In this document: in pieces, positions 17,063 through 24,963 of the stretch
Layout of the letters: each line of letters opens with the position of its first letter
How positions within the stretch are numbered: the first letter of the stretch is position 1
Translations under genes and position numbers: made by a program
The notes under the pieces: generated by a model
What the model was told of the DNA's origin: nothing
Seen by the model: only the letters and a program-made list of their open reading frames with translations
Databases searched by the model: none
NCBI RefSeq assembly: GCF_002897295.1
Contig: NZ_BEXF01000017.1
Span: forward strand, 62,001 to 126,000
Direction of reading: 5' to 3'
Origin: Brevibacillus reuszeri
Lineage (GTDB): Bacteria > Bacillota > Bacilli > Brevibacillales > Brevibacillaceae
Length of the DNA: 64,000 nucleotides

Positions 17063-17110
17063 TTGACAGGGTGGGGGTCGCTGGTTCGAACCCAGTCCGG
17101 ATCACCATAC
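17063..17110 (+). repeat. attachment site: 3' end of tRNA-Val, left copy
   Basis: The 48 bases match 27744-27791 with one mismatch. They contain the 3' half of a tRNA: TTGAC with GAC at the anticodon position, T arm GCTGG-TTCGAAC-CCAGT, and acceptor strand CCGGATC plus ACCA. No 5' tRNA half (GGTCCGG or similar) is found upstream, so this copy is a duplicated target end, not a tRNA gene. GAC anticodon implies valine; that reading is from a partial structure. Confidence 0.8.
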
Positions 17111-17122
17111 ATAAGACGTTAG

Positions 17123-17150
17123 AACCCTTGATATATCAAGGGTTTTTATT
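17123..17150 (+). terminator. terminator following the left attachment site
   Basis: AACCCTTGAT pairs perfectly with ATCAAGGGTT and is followed by TTTATT. A diverged copy follows the right attachment site at 27802-27832. It is probably the original tRNA terminator. Confidence 0.75.
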
Positions 17151-17189
17151 ATTTTTACGACAGTAATGGGTATCCTGCAAATGGGGTCT

Positions 17190-17210
17190 GCTCACATTTT
17201 GCTCACATTC
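17190..17210 (+). repeat. integrase arm-type repeats, left end
   Basis: TGCTCACATT occurs at 17190 and 17200 in direct orientation, just upstream of the integrase stop codon. The octamer returns inverted at 18342-18349 before the integrase start, and three times near the other island end (27586, 27598, 27610, the first with one change). Confidence 0.55.
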
Positions 17211-17212
17211 AG

Positions 17213-18322
17213 TTAGAGAATCATACGCCCAAGATCCTTAGCGGCTTCTTCCTGCATATTGGGCATGATATGTGAGTAGGTGTCTAACGTTAGTTTGATT
17301 GAAGCGTGTCCTAATCGTTCCTGCACGATTTTTGGATGTTTACCCAACTTCATGAGCAAAGACGCGTGCGAATGTCTCAGGTCATGAAATCGTATTTCTG
17401 GGAGACCAGACTTATCAAGAAGTCGATACCATGTTCTGCTAAGGTTTCTAGGTGTAATTGGCGTTCCTTTCGTAGTACAGATAACTAAATCGTTATCTAC
17501 ATACTTACCGCCTAATTGTACTTTCTCCTGTAAGATTATCCTACGATGTTTCCTAAGAGCGTCTAATGTCGCATCATCAATGGCAATTGAGCGGACGCTA
17601 TTCCTTGATTTGCCGCCCGACTTTAACGTCTTTCCGTCATGACTTAAAGTCTGACGAACGACTATATTCCCTCTCTCGAACTCAACGTCTTGCCATCTTA
17701 AACCAAGTATCTCGCCTTGTCGCATCCCGGTCAGTAAAGCTAAATGGAAGGCAATATAAAGTCTTGGTTCATGTTCTCGGGCGGTCTTTAAGAACAGTTG
17801 AACCATTTGAATATCCCAGACTTGTAATTCCCTCTGCATTACTTTAGGTTTATCAACTAGAGTTGCCACATTCTTATTCAATAGTTCCTTCTTAACTGCG
17901 TTGTTCAGGGAAGCATTTACTATTGAATAGATTCGTTCAACGGTGGAGTTTGATAGACCTTTGTTTTTTAGTTCAGTAATGAACCTTTGGATATGAAGGG
18001 CGGACAACTTAGAAAGCTGAACGTCTCCTAACATGGGTTCAATATGATTTTTAATGTTTGATGAATACAACTCGAACGTTTGTTGGCTGAGGTTATAGCG
18101 TTTATTACTTAACCATTCATTAAGATAATCTCTGTATAGGAGTTTGCTAGGCTCTAAGCATTTTCCCTCTTGTTGTATTTCGTACTTCGCTATATTGTAG
18201 GCTTCCTCTGCCTCCTTCTTCGTTTTGAATCCGCGCCGCATGATTTGCCGCCGTTTTCCGTTCTCGTCTTTTCCCAACTCGATGACGAATAGCCATTTGT
18301 TCTTATCTTTTCTAATTGACAT
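17213..18322 (-). CDS. tyrosine integrase of the 17-28 kb island
   Basis: The 369-residue protein has GGGAGGAATT on its own strand before the ATG. The N-terminal 50 residues are an arm-binding domain (DENGKRRQIMRRGFKTKKEA). A SAM-like core-binding domain follows (YRDYLNEWL to about 160). The catalytic domain has the first Arg in LTGMRQGEILGLRW, then FHDLRHSHASLLM, ERLGHASI and the nucleophile Tyr in LDTYSHIM, all present. It is the ICE/phage type found beside tRNA genes. Its gene lies 100 bases from the left attachment site, which fits its being the enzyme that moved this island. Confidence 0.9.
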   Translation of the reverse strand: MSIRKDKNKWLFVIELGKDENGKRRQIMRRGFKTKKEAEEAYNIAKYEIQQEGKCLEPSKLLYRDYLNEWLSNKRYNLSQQTFELYSSNIKNHIEPMLGDVQLSKLSALHIQRFITELKNKGLSNSTVERIYSIVNASLNNAVKKELLNKNVATLVDKPKVMQRELQVWDIQMVQLFLKTAREHEPRLYIAFHLALLTGMRQGEILGLRWQDVEFERGNIVVRQTLSHDGKTLKSGGKSRNSVRSIAIDDATLDALRKHRRIILQEKVQLGGKYVDNDLVICTTKGTPITPRNLSRTWYRLLDKSGLPEIRFHDLRHSHASLLMKLGKHPKIVQERLGHASIKLTLDTYSHIMPNMQEEAAKDLGRMIL

Positions 18323-18778
18323 TCCAATTCCTCCCTAGCGTTGTGAGCAAACGTCTAGAGAGTGTTTCCGCTTCTTTCCTTAAAGTAAAAGACTCGGGTG
18401 TTGTTGTCAACACCACTCCCTAATTGTCACTCCGAGATAACAATCGCTAATGCAGGAAAGAAAATTGCAAGGTTAATTTTGAGAATATACAATATAAACC
18501 CTTTGACTTATTACATTTATAACCCACATTGAGTAAGTCATTATTCTATAATTCTCGGTTAACATCTGGTGATGTTAAGGTGAAAATATCCAGTTATATC
18601 CAATTAGATACAGGAAAAATGTTACCTTCGTTCTCTCTCCCCCTTCTTGAAATAAAATGCTCCGTATTTATCGGATAATTAAAGATTCTTCGATGTTTCT
18701 ACGTACCTTTGTTAATCCTGCAATCTGCTTCCTTATATTGTGTATGTAAATAAATCACAACCGAAAGGGGCGGTTTTC
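18323..18778. other. regulatory stretch between integrase and HTH genes
   Basis: No gene is seen. A dyad TGACTTA (18504-18510) and TAAGTCA (18534-18540), 23 bases apart, could be an operator. No phage-type repressor gene lies nearby. The inverted TGTGAGCA at 18342 belongs to the arm-repeat set. Confidence 0.35.
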
Positions 18779-18958
18779 ATGGAACGTCTATTCAATATCC
18801 GCGAGGTAATGGAGATTCTACAGCTTTCATACACAACGGTTTACGCCATGTGTAGTAATGGCACTCTGCCAAGTTGCAAGGTCGGGGGCTCGATTCGGAT
18901 TCCTCAGGAAAGTCTCAGGAACTTCATCCTCAATAACACTACAGGAGGTCAGCAATAA
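18779..18958 (+). CDS. excisionase-like HTH protein 1
   Basis: The ATG at 18779 is preceded by GAAAGGGGCGG. The 59-residue product is a single excisionase-type domain: LFNIREVMEILQLSYTTVYA, then NGTLPSCKVGGSIRIPQESL. Such proteins bend attachment-site DNA and steer integrases to excision. It is the first of four related small genes on this strand, transcribed away from the integrase. Confidence 0.7.
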   Translation: MERLFNIREVMEILQLSYTTVYAMCSNGTLPSCKVGGSIRIPQESLRNFILNNTTGGQQ

Positions 18959-18986
18959 TGGAAGACATAAATCGTATCTAGGTCGC

Positions 18987-19241
18987 TTGTATTCCGCCGA
19001 TGAAGTTGCAAAGCTGTTGAGCATTGATATGAACACCTGCTATAAGTGGCTTGGAGAGGGACGCATTAAAGGAATGAAATTAGCAGGGACGCTTTGGAGA
19101 GTTCGAGAAGCCGATTTAAGAGCCTTCGTAGAGCAATCAATCAATCAATCAATGAAGGGAGACGATAGGTCATGGAAAAACTGTACACTCTGGCTACCAT
19201 TGCACAAAAGCTGTCGGCTTCTAATCGCGGACGGTTCGTAA
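18987..19241 (+). CDS. excisionase-like HTH protein 2, start unclear
   Basis: The domain reads RLYSADEVAKLLSIDMNTCY, then IKGMKLAGTLWRVREADLRA. A TTG at 18987 is the first usable start in frame. A much better start, ATG 18959 after GGAGGTCAGCAATA, is in another frame and stops after seven codons (MEDINRI). A single base change near 18,979 would join them, so the gene may be frameshifted near its 5' end. Its end overlaps the next gene by 70 bases, unusually long. Confidence 0.5.
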   Translation: MYSADEVAKLLSIDMNTCYKWLGEGRIKGMKLAGTLWRVREADLRAFVEQSINQSMKGDDRSWKNCTLWLPLHKSCRLLIADGS

Positions 19242-19414
19242 GTGAAGATACCGTAATGTCTTGGGTAAGAAGCGGTACGTTAAAAGCTGAGCGAGTACCA
19301 CACAACATGCGAGGGTATGGGCGATACCCTTACTTAGTCGAGGAAGCACACCTAGTCAAAGTTCTACAAGAAAAGGGTTACGATACTGCGCTTATCGTAT
19401 TGAACGCTGGATAG
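19172..19414 (+). CDS. small DNA-binding protein, 80 aa
   Basis: The ATG at 19172 has GGGAGACGATAGG upstream. The text MEKLYTLATIAQKLSASNRG, then VSEDTVMSWVRSGTLKAERV and a Tyr/Gly-rich wing again looks like a MerR/excisionase-type domain, more diverged than its neighbours. It is followed by a GC-rich hairpin. It probably has a regulatory role inside the island. Confidence 0.55.
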   Translation: MEKLYTLATIAQKLSASNRGRFVSEDTVMSWVRSGTLKAERVPHNMRGYGRYPYLVEEAHLVKVLQEKGYDTALIVLNAG

Positions 19415-19439
19415 CCGCCCGGAACAATGAATACAAAAA

Positions 19440-19466
19440 GCCCCTGCTTAAGTCAACGGCAGGGGC
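19440..19466. repeat. GC-rich hairpin after the small HTH genes
   Basis: GCCCCTGC pairs with GCAGGGGC around an 11-base loop. There is no T run, so termination is uncertain. Confidence 0.45.
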
Positions 19467-19603
19467 AAGAAGAAAGGAACGTGTGCAAAAATTATAAGCA
19501 CTTCCTTCCGCAACATAACACTCACTCGCAACGATGATTATGGCGTGAGGGTTATTTTTTACCCTCTGCTGTCGAAATCACGTCAAAGTTAGGAGAGGAT
19601 TCT

Positions 19604-19786
19604 ATGAACGAACTGATTAATTGTAGGGAAGCCGCCAAGGTTGCCAAAGTCAGCACTAGGACGATTCTACGGGCAATACAAGCCCGTCAGCTTGACGCTG
19701 TGAAGATTGGTGAAGGTAAGACCTGCTCTTACATGATAAGCCGCTCAGCCGTTGCAGAGTACATTCACAGAAGGGGGCGGAAGTAA
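19604..19786 (+). CDS. excisionase-like HTH protein 3
   Basis: AGGAGAGGATTCT precedes the ATG at 19604. The 60-residue protein is one HTH domain: INCREAAKVAKVSTRTILRA, then RQLDAVKIGEGKTCSYMI and a basic end (RRGRK). Its TAA overlaps the start of the next gene by one base, so it is coupled to the replication-type gene and may be its regulator or loading partner. Confidence 0.65.
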   Translation: MNELINCREAAKVAKVSTRTILRAIQARQLDAVKIGEGKTCSYMISRSAVAEYIHRRGRK

Positions 19787-20871
19787 TGACGGGCAGACAC
19801 ATAGTGTACCATAATGGATTCTACTCCCTTCCGAACGAAGTATCATGTTGTAATCGCTTAACAGGAGATTCATTGAAGTTACTTGGACTTATTATGAATC
19901 GTGTCAATACCGCCAATGCCCAACTTCCAACAAAAGTAGCCCTGTCGAGAGTATTTCTAAAGCATGTATTCGGGAACAAGGATGACAAGACAGTAAAGAA
20001 TTACACCAAACGGTTGAAGCAATATGGATTCATTGAAACATTCTCCATGCAGGGCGGAGACAGGGGCGAGTTCGTATTCAGTATTGCTGACCGTCCTGAA
20101 AACAATCCGTTCGTACTACTCAGTTATATTGAAAATGATGTGATTGCCAATGTTGAGTTACTCACAGCTCAGAAAGCGGATAGCTTGCTAGAAGCCTTTA
20201 CAGTCGCCGTACAAGCCGTTGAACATGACTATGCCGCTAGACTAAAGAACGCGGCTGAGAGCCAACGTGAGCCGATTCTGACAGCGTACAGCAGTTACGT
20301 GAAGGAATCGCTTGAAGCTGATGGGAAGACTTGCGTAGGGACTAGACTAGCTAAACCTAAGAACAACAAAAGCAAGTCTTCACCGAAAGTGACCGACTTA
20401 CCTGATGATGTGCAGTCATGGTCTTTTCCTGAGTTTACAAGTTACTTCCTTCAAGAATACAGGAAAGTTACTGGAAAGAAGCACAGCACTAGAAAGAGCC
20501 AAAAAACGGGTAAAAGTGTCGAGGATTGCATAAAGGACTTGCATCACCATTATATAGAACATGAAAGAGCCATGCTAAAACCTACGATGAAGAAGCACAT
20601 TGATGCGTTCTTTGTGAACTATCCGCCAACTGATACAATCACCCCAACTGCATTTCTAATGGCTAACAGTGATGTTCTTTACAATGTCGAACATTTCCTT
20701 GAAACGGGAAAAAAGCATATTCTCTACGAGGAACGGTCATTCAAGGACAACAAGAGCAATATCCAAGCTGAAATGAAAGCACAGCAAGCACGCGAAGCAA
20801 AACAAGAGAACAAAGGTTTGTCTCTTGAACAACTAAAAGAATTGATGGAAGGTCGAACGAATAGGCGTTGA
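19786..20871 (+). CDS. replication-type protein of the island (tentative)
   Basis: This 361-residue protein is coupled to the HTH gene upstream. The N-terminal part has a winged-helix pattern (LTGDSLKLLGLIMNRV; KDDKTVKNYTKRLKQYGFIE). The middle is acidic with a Lys/Ser-rich linker near 185-205, and the C-terminal part is helical with a Gln/Lys/Ala-rich end. This resembles plasmid or ICE replication initiators in arrangement, and a dense repeat cluster lies 10 bases after the stop. I cannot assign a named family. Confidence 0.45.
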   Translation: MTGRHIVYHNGFYSLPNEVSCCNRLTGDSLKLLGLIMNRVNTANAQLPTKVALSRVFLKHVFGNKDDKTVKNYTKRLKQYGFIETFSMQGGDRGEFVFSIADRPENNPFVLLSYIENDVIANVELLTAQKADSLLEAFTVAVQAVEHDYAARLKNAAESQREPILTAYSSYVKESLEADGKTCVGTRLAKPKNNKSKSSPKVTDLPDDVQSWSFPEFTSYFLQEYRKVTGKKHSTRKSQKTGKSVEDCIKDLHHHYIEHERAMLKPTMKKHIDAFFVNYPPTDTITPTAFLMANSDVLYNVEHFLETGKKHILYEERSFKDNKSNIQAEMKAQQAREAKQENKGLSLEQLKELMEGRTNRR

Positions 20872-20881
20872 TTGAAAAGTC

Positions 20882-20975
20882 AAGGAAAATAAATTCCTTA
20901 CATAAGGAAAAATATTTCCCTGTACATGGAATTTATTTTCCTTCTAATCAGATACTTATGGAAATATTTTTCTTT
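20882..20975. repeat. four-copy 16-bp repeat cluster, possible replication origin
   Basis: Copy A is at 20882-20897 and its exact inverse A' at 20928-20943. Copy B is at 20904-20919 and its inverse B' (one mismatch) at 20960-20975. A and B differ at a few central bases, so all four are variants of one AAGGAAAA..TTTCC unit in the order A, B, A', B'. A further palindrome TTCCTTA-CA-TAAGGAA joins A to B. Position directly after a replication-type gene suggests an origin or autoregulatory site. Confidence 0.65.
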
Positions 20976-21098
20976 CTCATGCCCGTTTTCTCTAGGTAAC
21001 ATCTAGGCATTTTGCTCCCCTGAGAACTTACATTAAAGAATAGAGAAGAACAGAGAACAAGTAGTACAGCACTACAGGGTAAAGTTCTTCCATAAAGT

Positions 21099-21635
21099 AT
21101 GGCGGCGAATAAGGAAAAATTTCAAAAAGAAATAATTGTCCACTTTATCGCAACTATAGCCGTGGTCGTTGCGATTGTTATGTTGAAGGTTGAAATAACA
21201 AAACCGTTGGGGAAACTACTAATGCAGAAACTACTAATGCAGAAACTACTAGAATTAAAAGAAGCACCTGCCAGACTTAGACACTTACTATTATCCGCAG
21301 AGAAGTATGGAAAGTACGATACCATACGATACTGTTTGATGAACAAATGGCTGAAACTGTACGAAATGGAGGATGGTTCGTATCGTGTTGAAGCTACTGT
21401 ATCCGCATGTAGCGAGGATGATGTCGATGGAGTATTCAAAAGAATGGAAAAGGCTCTGTATGGTAGTGATGCCGTCCTTTACAACTGCTTCCTGAAAGGC
21501 TATCTACAATTCGATACCTGTCTAATCTCTGATATGGTTTATCTGTACGAGGAATTGCCGTATAAGAAAATATCAGAAACACGTTCAGGTAAATGTACCT
21601 ATATAATCTCCGAGAGCAATGAAACCCTGTCATAA
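21099..21635 (+). CDS. hypothetical membrane-anchored protein, 178 aa
   Basis: One membrane segment (HFIATIAVVVAIVMLKV) lies near the N-terminus. After it a 15-bp coding repeat (CTAATGCAGAAACTA, from about 21,221) gives LLMQKLLMQKLL. The remaining 130 residues are soluble, with no motif I recognise. No good ribosome binding site precedes the ATG, which lowers confidence in the start. It lies between the repeat cluster and the resolvase. Confidence 0.45.
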   Translation: MAANKEKFQKEIIVHFIATIAVVVAIVMLKVEITKPLGKLLMQKLLMQKLLELKEAPARLRHLLLSAEKYGKYDTIRYCLMNKWLKLYEMEDGSYRVEATVSACSEDDVDGVFKRMEKALYGSDAVLYNCFLKGYLQFDTCLISDMVYLYEELPYKKISETRSGKCTYIISESNETLS

Positions 21636-21759
21636 GCAGGGCTTTCTTTGTTATTAGGAGACAACTTTTTAAGTACGAAAACGATTGTTTATGGAACAGT
21701 CGTTGGAGCAAGTTATTAATTGAGAATTTAGGCTATTGTTCGGTACGAAACCCGTTTCA

Positions 21760-21815
21760 TAATCATATTCACGGAAATGTACGTTTATGATACTGTATTA
21801 GTAACGATACATTAG
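21760..21815. promoter_or_regulatory. candidate resolution site upstream of the resolvase
   Basis: Between 21,755 and 21,820 there are repeated imperfect dyads: TTTCATAATCATATT, GTTTATGATAC and TGTATTAGTAACGATACA. Small serine resolvases usually bind several such subsites just upstream of their gene. The reading is by eye and the exact subsites are uncertain. Confidence 0.35.
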
Positions 21816-21833
21816 GGGAAAGGAACAATGTGA

Positions 21834-22397
21834 ATGAAAATAGCTTACGCAAGGGTTTCGACAGCCGACCAATCTCTTGACTTACAACTGGACGCACTAA
21901 AGAAGTTCGGTTATGACCAAATCTATACGGAGAAGGCAAGCGGCGGCAAGGATGACCGCCCCGAACTAGCAAAGGCTTTGGAGATGCTTCGCGAAGGTGA
22001 TACTTTTATTGTCTACAAACTTGACCGCTTGGCACGTTCAACTCTAAAGCTAATTGCAACGCTCGGCTTATTAAAGGAGAAAGGCGTTGAGTTTATAAGC
22101 CTGTCCGATAACATTGATACATCTACGGCGGCAGGAAAGGCTATGTTTGGTATGATGGCGGTATTCGCGGAGTTTGAACGGTCTATCATTCGAGAAAGAA
22201 CTGTAGATGGATTAAAAGCCGCTAGAGCGCGTGGACGTAAGGGCGGTCGACCCATGACAGATAAGAAAAAGCTAGATAAAGCAATCAAGCTACATGAGAG
22301 CGGAGAATTTGCAGTAACACAAATTGAGGAAATGACAGGAGTAAGCAAAGGTTCACTTTACCGCGAAATTAATCGGAGAAAGCAAGTAGTAACATAA
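21834..22397 (+). CDS. serine resolvase/invertase
   Basis: The 187-residue protein is full length for the small resolvase/invertase family. The catalytic Ser9 lies in YARVSTADQSLDLQ. VYKLDRLARST carries the active-site Arg residues, and FGMMAVFAEFERSIIRERT starts the long E helix. A C-terminal Hin-type HTH follows (KKLDKAIKLHESGEF to LYREINRR). Such enzymes resolve dimers or cointegrates of mobile elements. The gene has GGGGAAAGG upstream and ends at a strong hairpin. Confidence 0.85.
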   Translation: MKIAYARVSTADQSLDLQLDALKKFGYDQIYTEKASGGKDDRPELAKALEMLREGDTFIVYKLDRLARSTLKLIATLGLLKEKGVEFISLSDNIDTSTAAGKAMFGMMAVFAEFERSIIRERTVDGLKAARARGRKGGRPMTDKKKLDKAIKLHESGEFAVTQIEEMTGVSKGSLYREINRRKQVVT

Positions 22398-22455
22398 GCG
22401 ACTGATACAGTCTAAGAGAGCCGTTATGGGGCTGTATAAAGACCGATATAGGCTT

Positions 22456-22488
22456 GAGCCACCCAAAAAACTTGGGGGCTCTTTTCTT
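22456..22488 (+). terminator. terminator of the resolvase gene
   Basis: GAGCC-A-CCCAA pairs with TTGGG-G-GGCTC (one bulge pair) and is followed by TTTTCTTTT. Confidence 0.65.
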
Positions 22489-22576
22489 TTGCTCTACAGG
22501 GCTTTTACGGAGCGTATTAAAGACCCTACTCCAGTGCCTAGCTAATTGGCATTTGTTGTCGCGGCAGAGTTTACCT
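22478..22576 (+). repeat. imperfect 100-bp direct repeat, copy 1
   Basis: It shares blocks with 23629-23725 in the same order: GGCTCTTTT, TTTGCTCTA, AGGGGCTTTA-like, CCAGTGCC and GCGGCA-AGTTTACCT. The two copies flank a 1.05-kb segment with a small membrane peptide and an unknown gene. Confidence 0.6.
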
Positions 22577-22911
22577 GTCTTTGCTCCGCACCAAATTTTT
22601 CTGAAAAGTGCTTCCCTGTACATTTCTTAGCATGACTAATAAAGTGGTTCAAGAGTAAATTGGTTATACAATTGAAAAACCATATTGTAAATACCATTTA
22701 TCTATATTATAATACATTATTTGCCATTATTTTGAGTTTGTGATACTGTTAGCTTATTAAAGCGAAACAATTTTCAGTGTGTTCAGATTTGAAAGGGGAT
22801 TTAAAGATGTTAGATCAACATCACTGATCACCCATATTTTCTTTCTCATTGGCTATCTTATTGGCACTAATAGTAATGGGAGCCTTTTAACAGAAAAGGG
22901 GGAGGGCAAGT
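22577..22911. other. AT-rich stretch without a gene
   Basis: Long A/T runs (22,660-22,760) and no frame with a ribosome binding site. It may hold the promoter for the small membrane peptide that follows. Confidence 0.3.
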
Positions 22912-23016
22912 ATGAATGTCCTATTAATAATAGTCTTATGTATTTCGATTGCACTTTCTTTAATAACAAGCATTATTAATTGGAGAACTTTAAAAATCTT
23001 AAAGAAGTTAAAGTAG
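22912..23016 (+). CDS. small membrane peptide, 34 aa
   Basis: An AAGGGGGAGGGCAAGT site precedes the ATG. The peptide is MNVLLIIVLCISIALSLITS, then a short basic tail rich in Lys and Leu. A hydrophobic helix plus basic end is the general form of type I toxin peptides and of small membrane regulators. An antisense RNA cannot be told from the sequence by eye. Confidence 0.45.
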   Translation: MNVLLIIVLCISIALSLITSIINWRTLKILKKLK

Positions 23017-23071
23017 ATATTCATTAACACTTATTAATCTTTTCTAATGAGAGAATAAATATTATTGTGAG

Positions 23072-23581
23072 TTGATAATCTTGGATACAAAAGAGTTATA
23101 TTGTTTGATATTTAGTCAGGACTTGAAGAAAATGCTTCTTTTAGAAAACAATTGGATTCCTCCGTTTATTGATAATACTAAGCCGTATAAATTTTTAGGA
23201 AGAAATGAAGATGAGCAAAATATCATGGATGCTTTTAATTTCCTGAGAACAGAGATTGACATAAGGCAATCAGAAATTTTATTCGATAAAGAGGTAATGA
23301 AAATATTAAAGCAAGGAAAGAAAATTGTAATACATTCTTTTATAATTGAAGGAAACTTCTCGGATGTTGAACGCTTCCCCAATATTAGTCTACGGATTGC
23401 TAACACAAGGGAAACAAAAAGATACTTTTACAGAGGGTTTAAAAATGATGAAATGTATTTTATTATGATTTCTGCATTAATTCGTGCATTAAGAGATATA
23501 CCAAATGAAGTCTTAGAAGCAACTTGGAATCCTAATGCTTTCGAGGGGATTGAATTTTCCATGGACAGCTTTTGGATTTAA
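23072..23581 (+). CDS. hypothetical protein, 169 aa
   Basis: The frame starts at a TTG without a clear ribosome binding site. The product is rich in Ile, Phe and Asn, with no signal or membrane segment (inner text LGRNEDEQNIMDAFNFLRTE). I do not recognise the family. It lies between two imperfect 100-bp direct repeats, so it belongs to a possible cargo cassette. The long clean frame is the main support. Confidence 0.4.
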   Translation: MIILDTKELYCLIFSQDLKKMLLLENNWIPPFIDNTKPYKFLGRNEDEQNIMDAFNFLRTEIDIRQSEILFDKEVMKILKQGKKIVIHSFIIEGNFSDVERFPNISLRIANTRETKRYFYRGFKNDEMYFIMISALIRALRDIPNEVLEATWNPNAFEGIEFSMDSFWI

Positions 23582-23628
23582 ATTAAGGAATGATTTAATT
23601 CATAGCTACTCAAGGAAGGAATAAAGGC

Positions 23629-23725
23629 GGCTCTTTTTGGTTTGCTCTAGGGGCTTTATGTGCTTCTAATAAGCCCCCATCCAGTGCCGAATAAATTACT
23701 TTTTAATATAGCGGCATAGTTTACC
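23629..23725 (+). repeat. imperfect 100-bp direct repeat, copy 2
   Basis: The partner of 22478-22576, with the same ordered blocks. See that entry for the comparison. Confidence 0.6.
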
Positions 23726-23796
23726 TTCAATTTAAATATTAAAAAATTGGGAAAATTAAATGTGCGTACAGTGTAATCTTACTAATTTAATAGTAT

Positions 23797-23827
23797 TAAA
23801 AAATCCCTCCATACAAGATGGAGGGAT
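23797..23827 (-). terminator. terminator of the DUF932-like gene
   Basis: ATCCCTCCAT pairs perfectly with ATGGAGGGAT; on the minus strand five T residues follow. It lies just beyond the stop codon. Confidence 0.75.
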
Positions 23828-23835
23828 AAAAAATA

Positions 23836-24963
23836 TTATTGCTCAGCAACCGATTGAATAATCGACCAAAACATGCTTTCAATTAATAATTGCTTATCTT
23901 CGTCATCAACAGGTAGTTCATCTAGTCTCCCGAAAAACTCCAACAAACTGTAAGTATTTTCAGAAGAAACCTTTGTATACTTCTCTTGGTATTTTTTGAA
24001 GCTTTTCTTGCCAACGATTTCAATTAGCGACTGCTGAATCTTATATGCAAGGAGGGAATCAATTTTTTTCTCTTTGACGGATTGAATTGTATCAACTGCT
24101 CTTTCAACGTGGGCAGGTAGCTGGCCTAACTCAAGTATTTTTTCAACAATGGGCTTAATCTCTTTCCCAAGATGGCGAATCTTAATTGTTTTATCAAGAA
24201 CAATTGGAACGCTTGTTCCATCCTTGTTAATAATATTACAAGTAGGTAAGAACTCAACAGCATGTGCTTTTGATTCTGAATTAACAACTGAAAAACCATA
24301 GGATAATGTTCCGACCCCATTAATTTCATACACTTCATCTGATTGAAAATTAAGTCTCATGCGAGAGTGAGTAATTTTTTGAGAGGTCAGTTTGAAATTA
24401 AACTTCAACTTATTTAAAGCCCAAGCGGTGCAGTATAATAAAATATGATTGTCGATTTGTTGATATCTTTGAGAAGCGAAACATCTTGCAATGTATTGAC
24501 CATTCTCTTGTACTGTTCTAAGAAGAACAGTAGATTTCGCGATTTTGTCACCAAACCAGTATTGGAAATTATGTTCAAGAAGATTGTAATGTTCATTCGG
24601 GTCATCAAGCAGGAAGTTTGCGTAGGTTCCCATACTAACTGGTTCAAAAAGCTGGTATACTGCTTCTGTTGTAGTAATAAAGGAATGTTCGACATCATCA
24701 ACTCCAATAAGAAGTTGTGCCTTTCCCTCATTATCTTGTTGAGTACCGAGTAACGAAAGTTGAGAGTAGCTAAGTGGGAAGTCAATTTTCGTCCAAGTAG
24801 TCTTAGGGATGAGTTGTTCAAAAGACTCTCGAAGTCCTTCAATCTGAATAACTTCATCACTAAATGCGTATTCTTCACCGTCTACTGAATCAAAAACTAA
24901 CTGGTCAATTTCGTTGCCTCTATCAAGCAGTTGGATTAACTCTTTCTTTTTTACGTAACTCAA
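23836..24963 (-). CDS. DUF932-like phage/plasmid protein
   Basis: I took the TTG at 24963, which follows AGTGAGG on the minus strand. A GTG at 24978 in the same frame would overlap that site. The protein (about 375 aa) has the central DUF932 pattern: TVLLRTVQENGQYIARCF, SQRYQQIDNHILL, and later YGFSVVNSESKAHAVEFLP. DUF932 proteins are common on plasmids and phages and their function is unknown. It is the only minus-strand cargo gene of the island. Family assignment is by pattern. Confidence 0.45.
   Translation of the reverse strand: MSYVKKKELIQLLDRGNEIDQLVFDSVDGEEYAFSDEVIQIEGLRESFEQLIPKTTWTKIDFPLSYSQLSLLGTQQDNEGKAQLLIGVDDVEHSFITTTEAVYQLFEPVSMGTYANFLLDDPNEHYNLLEHNFQYWFGDKIAKSTVLLRTVQENGQYIARCFASQRYQQIDNHILLYCTAWALNKLKFNFKLTSQKITHSRMRLNFQSDEVYEINGVGTLSYGFSVVNSESKAHAVEFLPTCNIINKDGTSVPIVLDKTIKIRHLGKEIKPIVEKILELGQLPAHVERAVDTIQSVKEKKIDSLLAYKIQQSLIEIVGKKSFKKYQEKYTKVSSENTYSLLEFFGRLDELPVDDEDKQLLIESMFWSIIQSVAEQ

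Noticed and set aside
17045..17107. Intact tRNA gene at the left attachment site
   Set aside because: Only the anticodon-loop 3' part, variable loop, T arm and acceptor 3' strand are present. No D arm or 5' acceptor strand (GGTCCGG or GATCCGG) occurs upstream.
19221..19241. The last residues of HTH protein 2 as a conserved C-terminus
   Set aside because: They lie inside the next gene with a good start and read like out-of-frame sequence; the true end is probably lost or earlier.
21226..21257. 15-bp tandem repeat as a regulatory iteron
   Set aside because: It is in frame inside a coding sequence and gives a duplicated LLMQK peptide, so a coding slippage repeat is the simpler reading.
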